Shown piece after piece: positions 53,479 to 63,300 of a stretch of 64,000 nt of DNA. The DNA comes from Helicobacter sp. MIT 11-5569. GTDB lineage: Bacteria; Campylobacterota; Campylobacteria; Campylobacterales; Helicobacteraceae. Position 1 is the stretch's first letter. Every line of letters begins with the position of its first letter. The stretch is taken from assembly GCF_000765695.2 (NCBI RefSeq), contig NZ_JRPB02000003.1:1-64000 (forward strand). The letters run 5' to 3'. A model generated the notes under the pieces. That model saw only the letters and a program-made list of their open reading frames with translations. It had not been told where the DNA came from and searched no databases. Made by a program: the position numbers and the translations under genes.

Positions 53479-53690
53479 GCAAAAAAAGCGATTATTTTGC
53501 GGTGTTTTATGCGTGTGAGTTTTGCGGGAATGTGATGAAAACTTCCCTTTCTAGGTTGATTGAAAATATAGATTCTAAAAAGCACTTAGATTTAATCGAC
53601 TATCAAAGCGATGAGACGCATTTAAGCTGTGAATGCCCAAAGTGCAAAGAAGAGAATCGTTTATTGTTAAAAATGGAAGTTGAAAATTAA
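53475..53690 (+). CDS. Zinc-ribbon protein, 71 aa
   Basis: MSKKSDYFAVFYACEFCGNV starts the protein; the cysteine pairs CEFC and CECPKC would hold one zinc. GGAG precedes the ATG. Small zinc ribbons in phages can be transcription or anti-defence factors, but nothing specifies this one. It overlaps the upstream gene by four bases. Confidence 0.6.
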   Translation: MSKKSDYFAVFYACEFCGNVMKTSLSRLIENIDSKKHLDLIDYQSDETHLSCECPKCKEENRLLLKMEVEN

Positions 53691-53706
53691 TCTCAAGGAG
53701 AGAAAA

Positions 53707-54105
53707 ATGGAAAAAGAAACAGTTGTTGCAGAAGATTTTGACCTTTATGGTGGGTTTGAATGGGTTGTTACTACGATTAATACTTTGATGTATTCTGCAC
53801 ATTCTAGCTTACCAGCAAGGACACACGAGAGTGCGTTTGTGCTGTTATGTGAGCAGCTTGCAAAACTTGCGTATTTAATAAAAAACGAGGAAACAACAGG
53901 TTTAGAGTTTAGCGACCCATATTTTGGAATGTGTGAATATTGCGATTTATTGGTGGAGACTTATACTTTATCTTATGCTTGCTTTAATATTGGTGAGTTT
54001 GATGAGCCTTTTATCGCAGAGGTGAAAAAAATCGCAAATGTAACGCTTTTAGAAAAGATTACAGAAAAGATAGAAGAAGAGGAAAATGATGGATTATTTG
54101 AATGA
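53707..54105 (+). CDS. Hypothetical acidic protein, 132 aa
   Basis: ATG 53707 has AAGGAGAG upstream. The product begins MEKETVVAEDFDLYGGFEWV and ends in an acidic stretch (EKITEKIEEEENDGLFE). It is helical and soluble with scattered cysteines (FGMCEYCDLL). No family recognised. Its last 20 bases overlap the next gene. Confidence 0.55.
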   Translation: MEKETVVAEDFDLYGGFEWVVTTINTLMYSAHSSLPARTHESAFVLLCEQLAKLAYLIKNEETTGLEFSDPYFGMCEYCDLLVETYTLSYACFNIGEFDEPFIAEVKKIANVTLLEKITEKIEEEENDGLFE

Positions 54106-54427
54106 GATTCTTTGGAGTGAGAAGTTTGAGGGTGGGGATTTTGATAGAGTAAAAATAGAGGAGATTTGCGCGCAATTAAACAATGATGAGATTAACGCGC
54201 TTTTAATGGCTCTTAAAAAAGATAGCGATAACAAGTGTTTTAACCGCGTGTATGGATTAAAAGAAGTGATTTATTACACGCAAAAGGTTATCGTCTCTTT
54301 AAGCGAAGAAAAAGCAAAAAAAGCAAAAATCAAAAACTTTGGTGGAAGTGTGGTTGAAGAAAACGAAGTGCTAACGCGTCTTTTTGTGCAACGTTATAAG
54401 CAAAAGCTGCCAAAATGGGTATTTTAA
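54086..54427 (+). CDS. Hypothetical protein, 113 aa
   Basis: Tandem ATGs at 54086 and 54089 inside the end of the previous gene, with GAGGAAA upstream. It starts MMDYLNEILWSEKFEGGDFD and ends in a basic tail (RYKQKLPKWVF). Helical, soluble, no known motif. It precedes the helicase gene by nine bases and so may belong to the replication module. Confidence 0.5.
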   Translation: MMDYLNEILWSEKFEGGDFDRVKIEEICAQLNNDEINALLMALKKDSDNKCFNRVYGLKEVIYYTQKVIVSLSEEKAKKAKIKNFGGSVVEENEVLTRLFVQRYKQKLPKWVF

Positions 54428-54436
54428 GGAGAAAAT

Positions 54437-55642
54437 ATGCACAATAAAGAAATCGATCCCTTAGAACTAGAATTGTTAATGAGTTTTATTCATTATCCTA
54501 AAGATTTAGACGCATTTTTAAGCAAAGTTAGTCTTAAAATCTTTAGTGAGGAAGCAAGAGAATCTTTAAAGATTATCAATGCTTTGGCTTTAAAAGGTGG
54601 TTTAAGTCTCCATAGTTTTTTTGGGAGTTTAAGCCTAAAGCAAAAAAATAGCGATTATTTTCAAGAACTCCTTTTGTGCGCACCTAATCCAAACTACTTA
54701 GGATTATGTGAAGTGTTTAAACATAACTATCAAATCAAAGCGCAACAAAAAATCGCGGAATCTCTTTTAAATGCAAGCAATGATGGCGCGCTTTTGGATT
54801 TAGCACTTTTAGAAAATGCGCTAGATATTGAAGTTAAAGAGTATAAAAATTTAAAAGAATGGAGTGATGAATATGCCAAAAAGCCACAAGCACAGAACTA
54901 CAAAACAGGGATTCCTTTTGTGGATAATTGCTTTGGTGGTGGGTTTGAGCTCGGGCAATTAATGCTAGTGTTTGGCGACCCAGAAGCAGGAAAAACAATG
55001 TTTTCTTTGCAGATTTTAGAAAATCTTAGCAAAACCACGAAAGTTTGCTTTTTTTGCTTTGAATTTACGATTAATGATTATCTAAAAAGGCGCGCTAATA
55101 GTAGTTTTGTGAATAGTGATAATTTTTTTATTATTAATGATGGCTATGATATTAACGAGGTTACGCAAAACATTAAGAATCTTTATAAAAAAGGCGTGCG
55201 ATTCTTTTTAATTGATAGTCAAATGCGCGTTACAAACACAGGACGCAATAGCGAAGAAGAAGAGAGTATGAAATTTAGTGTTTTGGCAAAACTTTGCCAT
55301 TCTTTGGGTGTGTTTGTGATTTTTATTTGTCAAAACTCCAAAACAGATAAAGATAATCCACTAGGAAGCAAAAAAGGTGGGCATGAAGCAAGCATTATTA
55401 TCCACATTGAACGCGTTAAACCAAAAAGCGATGATTTAGACCAAAAAGGTGCGGATTATGATGAGAATGCAAGGATTTTTAAGATTAAGAAAAACAAGCA
55501 AACAGGAAAGCATTATAAAGATAGAATCCTTTTTGATAGAAAGAATCTGCGTTTTTTTGAAGAGAGCGAGAAGCAAAGAGAAATCGAGATTGTCTTTGAA
55601 GCACAAGATGTTCAGCAAGAACTCAATATGCCTATCATTTAA
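54437..55642 (+). CDS. RecA/DnaB-type replicative helicase-like ATPase
   Basis: 401 aa. The N-terminal 150 residues resemble a DnaB N-terminal domain. Walker A is LMLVFGDPEAGKTMFSL (about residue 175-190), and Walker B is GVRFFLIDSQMRV. VIFICQNSKTDKDNPLGSKK resembles motif H3 with a sensor residue, and KGGHEASIIIHIERVK follows. With the primase gene eleven bases downstream it should unwind element DNA during replication. It is shorter than chromosomal DnaB (about 470-490 aa), fitting phage helicases. Confidence 0.85.
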   Translation: MHNKEIDPLELELLMSFIHYPKDLDAFLSKVSLKIFSEEARESLKIINALALKGGLSLHSFFGSLSLKQKNSDYFQELLLCAPNPNYLGLCEVFKHNYQIKAQQKIAESLLNASNDGALLDLALLENALDIEVKEYKNLKEWSDEYAKKPQAQNYKTGIPFVDNCFGGGFELGQLMLVFGDPEAGKTMFSLQILENLSKTTKVCFFCFEFTINDYLKRRANSSFVNSDNFFIINDGYDINEVTQNIKNLYKKGVRFFLIDSQMRVTNTGRNSEEEESMKFSVLAKLCHSLGVFVIFICQNSKTDKDNPLGSKKGGHEASIIIHIERVKPKSDDLDQKGADYDENARIFKIKKNKQTGKHYKDRILFDRKNLRFFEESEKQREIEIVFEAQDVQQELNMPII

Positions 55643-55652
55643 GGATTAAAAG

Positions 55653-57227
55653 ATGATTGTAAATTTAGAAGGTTTAAAAGCAAGAATAGATATTGTAGAA
55701 GTGATTGGCAAATTTATCCCTTTGAAAAAAGAGGGTGCAAATTGGAGTGCCTGCTGTCCTTTTCATGAAGAGAAAAGCCCGAGTTTTAAGGTGAATCCTA
55801 ACAAACAGATTTACCATTGTTTTGGCTGCAATGCTGGGGGAGATGCGATTAAGTTTTATCAAGAGTTTAAACATTGTAATTTTCAAGAAGCTGTGCAAGA
55901 AATCGCAGATATGCTAGGATATTCTTTGGAGATTAAAGGGGGAGTGGATTTAAACAAATATTTTGAACTTTTAGGCAAGGTCAATGGAATCTTCACAGAA
56001 GAGCTAAAGACGCAAAGCAATGTGCTAAAATACCTTTTTAATCGCGGATTAAATGCTGATGATTTAGCTCTTTTTGATATTGGATATATTCCTAAAGATT
56101 TGCCAAAGCATTTAAGCTTGCAAGAATGCGAAGCTTTAGAAGAGCTAGGGCTACTCTTTAAAAACAAAGGTGGGGGATTCTTTGTTCCTTTGCAAAATCG
56201 TATTAGCTTTGCAATGCGCAATTTCACGCATAAAGTCGTAGGCTTTAGCGGGAGGACCCACCCGTATTCTAACTTTAAAAATAGCGCAAAATACATCAAC
56301 TCTAAAGAATCAAGACTTTTTCATAAAAGCCAACTGCTTTATGGAATCTCTCTAGCAAAACGCCATATTAGCAGCCAAAAAGAATGTTTTATTGTGGAAG
56401 GCTTTATGGACGTGATTGCTATGCACAAGCTAGGATTTAAAAATACCATAGCCACTTGCGGGACCGCATTTAACACACAGCACTTAAGCGCGATTAATCG
56501 TGTGTGTGATGGTGTGGTGATTAAATGTTGTTTTGATAAAGATGCAGCAGGGCAAAAAGCCGCGCTAAAAGCTTCGGAGTTGCTCTATAATCAAGGCTTT
56601 TTAAATGCGGAAGTTGTGCGCGTCAAAGAAGAATGCAAAGATATTGGCGAGCTTTTAGAAAAAGGGATTAAGTCTAGTTTTGAAAGTGTTGGCGTTTTAG
56701 AATTTTTCATAGCACAGACTTTAGAAAATGCACAAGATATTAAAGCTAAAGATGCTTTTATTAACAAAATCCGCGCGGAAATTTCTGCACAAAAGAATTT
56801 CTACCAAAAAAGCTTAATGGTGGAGACGCTTAAAAAACTTGGAATCCCTTTTGAAGCGGCAAAAAAAGTCAGCAAAGTGCAAAAGCAAAATTCACAACTT
56901 CCTTTTTTGAGTTTGCTTAAAACTTGTATTTATGATGAAAGAGTGTTAGACCTTTGTGCAAACTATTTAGAACCAGTGGAGTTTGGAGCTTTTAAAGAGG
57001 ATTTTATCGCACTTTTGCGCAAAGAATCTACGCAGAATCTCAACAAGCTAAGCTTAGATGAAAAAATAGATGTCGTTGCTTTTGGTGATGTGCGTTTTAT
57101 GATTTTTGAGCTAAAGCGCAGGTTTTTAGAATGGCAACTAAAAGACGCAAAGCTAAAAGGAGATGCCCAAGCTTTACTGCTTTTAAGCCAACAACTTGCA
57201 CAAATTACAGAAATTAAGCCAAGTTAG
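55653..57227 (+). CDS. DnaG-type primase
   Basis: 524 aa. The N-terminal CHC2 zinc finger is CPFHEEKSPSFKVNPNKQIY then HCFGCNAGGDAIKF. The catalytic Toprim domain is seen in ECFIVEGFMDVIAMHKLGF and CCFDKDAAGQKAALKASEL (acidic metal ligands). A C-terminal helical part replaces the DnaB-binding domain of chromosomal DnaG. It makes RNA primers for element replication. Its length is close to host DnaG, but its position in the element shows it is a mobile copy. Confidence 0.92.
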   Translation: MIVNLEGLKARIDIVEVIGKFIPLKKEGANWSACCPFHEEKSPSFKVNPNKQIYHCFGCNAGGDAIKFYQEFKHCNFQEAVQEIADMLGYSLEIKGGVDLNKYFELLGKVNGIFTEELKTQSNVLKYLFNRGLNADDLALFDIGYIPKDLPKHLSLQECEALEELGLLFKNKGGGFFVPLQNRISFAMRNFTHKVVGFSGRTHPYSNFKNSAKYINSKESRLFHKSQLLYGISLAKRHISSQKECFIVEGFMDVIAMHKLGFKNTIATCGTAFNTQHLSAINRVCDGVVIKCCFDKDAAGQKAALKASELLYNQGFLNAEVVRVKEECKDIGELLEKGIKSSFESVGVLEFFIAQTLENAQDIKAKDAFINKIRAEISAQKNFYQKSLMVETLKKLGIPFEAAKKVSKVQKQNSQLPFLSLLKTCIYDERVLDLCANYLEPVEFGAFKEDFIALLRKESTQNLNKLSLDEKIDVVAFGDVRFMIFELKRRFLEWQLKDAKLKGDAQALLLLSQQLAQITEIKPS

Positions 57228-57244
57228 CCACTTTAATCCCTGTG

Positions 57245-57309
57245 GCAACTTTTTAACCCTTTTTTAACCCTTCAATTTTATTTAGAATGCGCCTAAAAAA
57301 GAGTGCAAA
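57245..57309 (+). promoter_or_regulatory. Repeats and probable promoter before the giant gene
   Basis: Two copies of TTTTTAACCCTT stand in tandem at about 57250-57274, followed by an AT-rich stretch and a weak RBS AAGAGTG nine bases before the ATG. The repeats could be an operator or promoter element for the late gene. Evidence is limited to the sequence itself. Confidence 0.35.
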
Positions 57310-60300
57310 ATGAGTGAATTTGGACGATTTGATTTTAATATTGCAAGAGAGTTAGGGAGTGATGATGAGATTGTGGATTATCTCCGCAATACTGCTAAGA
57401 CGAATATTAACTGGGATGAACTTAAAGGCTTTGGCACAAATACGGATATTGTCAATCATTTAAGGGATAATTCCGAGCATTTAAAGATTTTTGATAAAGG
57501 AATCGACCAAGACGCGCTTAAAGCAGATGTGCTAAAAGAATCTAGCGCGCTTAACCCACAAAATCGTTCCCTTTTGGAAACTACCGCAAACTATTTTGAG
57601 GATATGTTTGGCACAAAAGACGCACAAGAGAGAGAAGCAAAGCGCAAGAGTATAACAGAAAACATTGAACATTTAGATTTAAACACCTTAAATAAAGAGG
57701 AAGCAAAATCCCTTTATGAGAGTTTAAAGCTTTATGAAAATGAAGGTGTGCAAGATATAGGAGCAAAATTTAAAGAAGACTTCCACTTAAAAAAATTGCA
57801 AGATTTTCAAAACGACAAAAAAGCGTTTAGTTCTGCAATGCAAAAAGAAAATTACAGCGATTTAACCAAAGAAGAAAAAGAGGTTGTGGATTCTGAAGTG
57901 GGGAGCTTTCAAAAGTTTGCAAGGGATTATGTGCCTTTTGTCGATAGCATGGACAAGCATTTTGAGACCTTTAAAGCACAGCAAAGAGCAAAAGAAGTCA
58001 TTTTGCCTGAGATTAACGAAGCCTTTGCGCTCTGGGAAAGTAACGCAAAACATATCTTGCCAACATTAGGCACAGCGTTGTTTGGAGATGATGAAAAAAA
58101 GAAGAACCAAGCCTTAAATTTTTTGGAAGATATTAATAAGCATATCGCCGAACCTTTTGGCTTTGATGGTGTGGCTTATGATACAGAGGGAAATTTATAT
58201 CTCCAAAAAGGCGAGGGCTTTTATAGAATCAATGAAAACTTCTTTGACAAAGAGGTGTTTTTTAATACCTTAAAAGCGAGTGGTGTAGAGATTGGCGCGG
58301 GAGTTGCAGGAGCGATAAGAGGCGCGCAAATAGGAAGTAGAGCAGGTGCTTGGGGATTGGTTGCAGGGGGAATCGCAGGTGGTGCGGTTGGTTCTATGGC
58401 TGGAGCTGGTGGGGATTATCTTATCAACAACTATTTACTAGATAGAGAAAATAGCCTTAGCGAGTTTATTTCTAAAACCACAGAAGCAGGGCTTTTAAGT
58501 GCTGTTGGAGATATTGCACTTTTAGGAGTGAGTAAGATTCCAGCAAAAGCAGTAACAAAAGCAGCTTTAAAAGGTGCTGTGGGATTAATGAATAATAATG
58601 TCTTTGTCGGTGGGGCAAAAAATGCAGTTTTTACCCAAAATATCGGCGCAGCACAAGAGCTATTAGCAAAGAATATTAACCCAACACAACAAGAAGCGAT
58701 TAAAAGCTTTGCCAAAGAGTTTGGAGGGGATTTAAAAAAGCTAAATGCAGAATCCTTGCAAGGAAGCATTAATACAATGCGCGAGAAATTTGGAGAAAAC
58801 TCTATCCTAACAAAAACCGCGCAAAAGCTTAATGATTTTGTAGTGCGCACAGATAAAGGAAACGCACAAAAAGAGCTTTTAGAAACAATCCGTAGTGATG
58901 AAAGCGGGCTAGGGATTGGAATGCTTTTAGAAATAGCAAAAGAAAGCCCTGCTGCAAATAGCGCGCTAAAAGATTTACTGCAACGCACTAGCGCGAATTT
59001 AGACAAAGAGCTAAGTAAGCTTGGCATAAGTGAAAAAACAGCGATTGAAGTGTTTGCGGATTTGAAAGTCGGCACAAAAGAATCCTATGATGAAGCGATT
59101 AATGGAATCTTAGGAGAGCTTTATCGTGATAATAAAGTTGTCCTTCCTGCAAATGCGTATTTAAATTTGCGCAACGCTTTAGAAAAAAATATAGAGCTTG
59201 ATACAAACGCACTTAGCTTTTTGCGCTTTATTGAAAATAATATTTTTAACAAAGAGGGTGTGAGCTTCAAACAGCTAAGCAATGCTAGAGCGCAACTCAA
59301 TAGCTTTTATGAAGACGCACCCTCTGGCACAAAAGACTTTTTAAAAAATCTCGTAGAAAAAGAACTAAGAGAGAGCATTAACACAGGGATTGAAGAGATT
59401 TTTAAGCAAAACCCCCAGCACTACTTAAGCGCAAGAGAGCTTTACCAAACCGCGCTAAATGATTATGCCACCATGAGCCAAACGCTAAAACAACTCAAAA
59501 AAATCGGCTTTGATAAAGAGAATAAAACAATAGAACAAGCCATTGATACGCTCTTAAAATATGCAAAGGGAAGTGGGGGAATCGAACAGAGGGCAAATTA
59601 TGCCCTGCTTACACAAGGTTTAAGCCCACAAAACAAACAAGCCTTAGAGCTAAGCGCACTACAAAGGCTTTATAAAGATTCTTTTGTAGGGAATGGAGAG
59701 GATTTTAAAGTTTTTGATTCTAAAGCGTTTTTTAACAAGCTAGGGGATTTAGAAAATATCTTTCAAACACAAGGAAGCAAAGAATATATTAGTTTTTTGC
59801 GTGGATTTAACACGCTTTTTAGCAATGATGCACAAATCGCACTAAAACTTGGCTTTGCAAAACCAAAGCAAGAGGGAAGCAGCATAGCAACCACAGTTAG
59901 CGGAGCAGTGCAACAAAAGTTTATCAAAGGTGTTTTTGCGACACTTATAAGGAATCTTCCGCATAATAATATCTTCGTCAAAGGCTTAGGATTTAGCGAA
60001 AAAGTGCAAGCTGCAGCGTTGAGATTCCACCTAAGAAGAGCATTAGAAAAAAGCAAGGATATTAATGCCTTTAAAACCACGCTCACACAAAGTGCGCAAA
60101 AACAAGGCTTCAACAACGCAACAATGGAAGTCATCACAAAAATAACTGATGATATAGAAGCCTTGCATAAGGAGATTTTGGGGGAAGTTGGGAAAAGCGA
60201 TTTACTAGATATTCAAAAACCTTTAAGAATGGCAAGTCAAGAAGAGCTTACAACACAGCTTTTAAACGAAGTAATAAAGCAAGATTCTAAACTTTGGGTA

Positions 60301-63300
60301 GGAAATTTCACAAATCCAAAAATCGCACAAAAGCTAGGTTTAGATACCAACGAGCCGATAAAAATCACCATGCAAGGACATAGCATAAAACATACACTTG
60401 ATAGACATGGTGCAGAATCTGTAATGGCTAAGAATGGAGCAGAGGCAATAAGCTTAGAAGACATCAAGAATCACGCACAAATTATTAATAATGCGGATAA
60501 AAGTGTAGTTTCAATTAATAAAGATGGACAAAGAGTGCTTATAAGTGGCAAACAAATCAATGGGCATTATATCGTCATAGAAACAATTAGCACAAAACAC
60601 AACGAACTAAAGCTAAAAACTATGTATAAACAAAAAGGGAATTTGGAAGACAATGAAGTTTTTAGAAACGCTGTCCAAGACCATTTAGTAAATGGCGCGG
60701 AATCCCTTAGCGCAAAGCCAAGTAACCACTTAGACGAGGCGTTCAGCGTTTCATCTCCCAATTCTACCACAAAACCGCAAGCTTTGCAAACCCAAGAACA
60801 CATAAGCACAAAAGAGATTCTACAATTTGCAAAAGCAGAGGGATTAAGTGGCAAAGAAACGCTTAAACTTTTGAAAGAAAAAGAAGTTAAAAAAACAGCA
60901 CGAGAGCTCTTAAAAGATATTAATGCAAAAAAAGACAAAGAGCTGCAAGCGCAACTTCAAGCACAAGAAGAGCTAGAGTTACAAAAACAAGCACAAATCC
61001 AAGCGCAAAAAGCAGAGATACAAAAGCAAAAGGATTCTCAAGCAGGTAAAGCGATTAATGAAGTGGATTTACAAGTTGGGGATTCTATTGTTTTTAAACC
61101 ACTTAAACAAACTTATATCAACACAGAATCTAAAGCATATCCTGCACAATATGCAATTATTGATATTAAAGACCTTAAGCCAAATTTCGCAAACACTGCA
61201 ACACAAGGTAGAATCTACAAGCAAGATTCTGTGATTCAAGACATCAAAGAGAATCTAAACCCAAATAAAATGTTTTTTAATGATGGAGGATTTGATGGCG
61301 TCCCTCTTATCCTAAGTGATGGTAAGGTTAGTGCTGGTAACCACAGAGCAGAAGCATTAAAAAATCTTTCTCCAACTTCAAGGGAAGCTTATGTAAAAGG
61401 TGCTAAAGAAGCTTTTGGTGTGGATTTAAAAGACAATGAAGTTATTGTCAGAATCCTAGATAAAGATATTTCAAAACAAGATATTTTAAACTTAAGTTTT
61501 GCAAGCAATATCGGCAGAGAACAAAATATTGCAGAAAAAGCCTTAAGCAATTTAGGAAAATATCAAGAAAATTTAAAAGAATTGCCTGATTTCATAAGCG
61601 CACAAAATGCTGATGAGCTAAGTATTAAGATTGCAAAGATTTTAGATAAAACAAACAATGGGCTTAATGCTTTTGATACAAATTTATCGCTTTTGGCTTC
61701 TTTATCTAAAACAAATGATAAGAGTATTTTAGAAGTCTTAAAAAAGCTACAAGGTAGTGCAGAAGAAAAGCAAGCACTTTTAGAAATGTTTGTTAAAAAT
61801 GCAGGTTCTTTTCATAATCTCTCAAAATCCACAGCAACACCTAAACTTGATTTAAGACCTTATTTAAATCAAATCATACATTTTACTAATCATGCTAAAG
61901 GTTCAAGAGTAGAAAACTTCAAAGAGCTATTACAAGAGGTTAAATCCATACTTGCAACAACCAATGTGCATGGAGCAAATGCACTCTTAGAGCAAAATAA
62001 ATATTTTTATGATGATTTAATGGGAAAGATTTTAGGGTATTCCTTTGCGCGTTTTAAAGAGTTAGAAAATCCAAGCAAAAATCTTTTTGAGTTTTTAAGC
62101 AATATCAACACGCTTTTAAGAGAAGAGTTAGAGCCAACATTATTTGCACAAGGAAGACCTTTAAGGGATGCAGATATTTATGATTTTGCAAGCGTTAGTA
62201 TCAAAAGCGGAACACCAAGCAATGAAACTTCAGAGCTATTAGATTTATTACCAGCTCTTAAAGAAAAAGCTAAGAGTTTTGAAGCATACAGGCAAACACT
62301 CAATGAAGCAAATAATCCTAATCCAAAAGCAAATCTTACACAAGAGATTCCACAAGATTTGCAAAAAGCATGGCTAAAAGAGTTTAATTTAAAAAGCATT
62401 GATGAGGATTACAAAGTAAATTTTAATCCTACAATTACAAAAATCTTAGACAATGAGGGCGTAAAAGAAGTAAAAATTACAAAAGGTAGCTTAGAGAAGC
62501 TTCTCGCAGAAAATCGCACAAAATACCTAGATAGAATTAAACCTATACTTTTAGAACCTGATAGAATCGTTAAACAAGATGAGAATGTATTTATTTTTGC
62601 AAAAGATTTTGGAGAGATAAAGTATTTTACAAGTGTAGTTAAAAATCAGCAAGGAGAATGGATTATAAGCTCAAATGCTCCAAAATCACATAATGGACTT
62701 GAGAATAAAATCAAAAATGGTGGAGTGGAGATTTATAACAAAAATCAAGCGGACAATCAGATTAACGCTCTTGCCCCTTACGATGATATAGCTAAATCTA
62801 ATACCAAGCTTGATAACCCTAATTCTACCACAAACGCCATTACAAAACAAGAAGCGCAAGAGATTCCACAAAATACGCAAAGTTTGCAACCAAAAGAGAA
62901 TACACTTCGTCATTATGAGGCTTTAGCCGAAGAATCTAAAGCCTTAGATATTTCGGGCTTTCGCCCTCAATATGACAAAGTAGAAGCAAACACCGCGCTA
63001 ACACAGCGCGCAAACACGATTCCGCATTTCCAGCCTGATGAAATCATAGATGTAGAATTTATCGCACAAGAACCAAATATCACTAAGCGCATAGAATACA
63101 AAAGGCACAATGCAAGAGCGAAAACGATTCAAGACCTACAAGAGCAGTTAAAGAGCATTGACGCACAAGCGACACAAAAAATCAACAATGGAGATAGTGC
63201 GGAGTTTTTCTTGAAAAAATACCAAAATGTAGAATCTAAACTCAAAGAGCTAGAAAACAAGCAAGGGATTCCACAAACTACCAAAGCACAAGAGATTCCA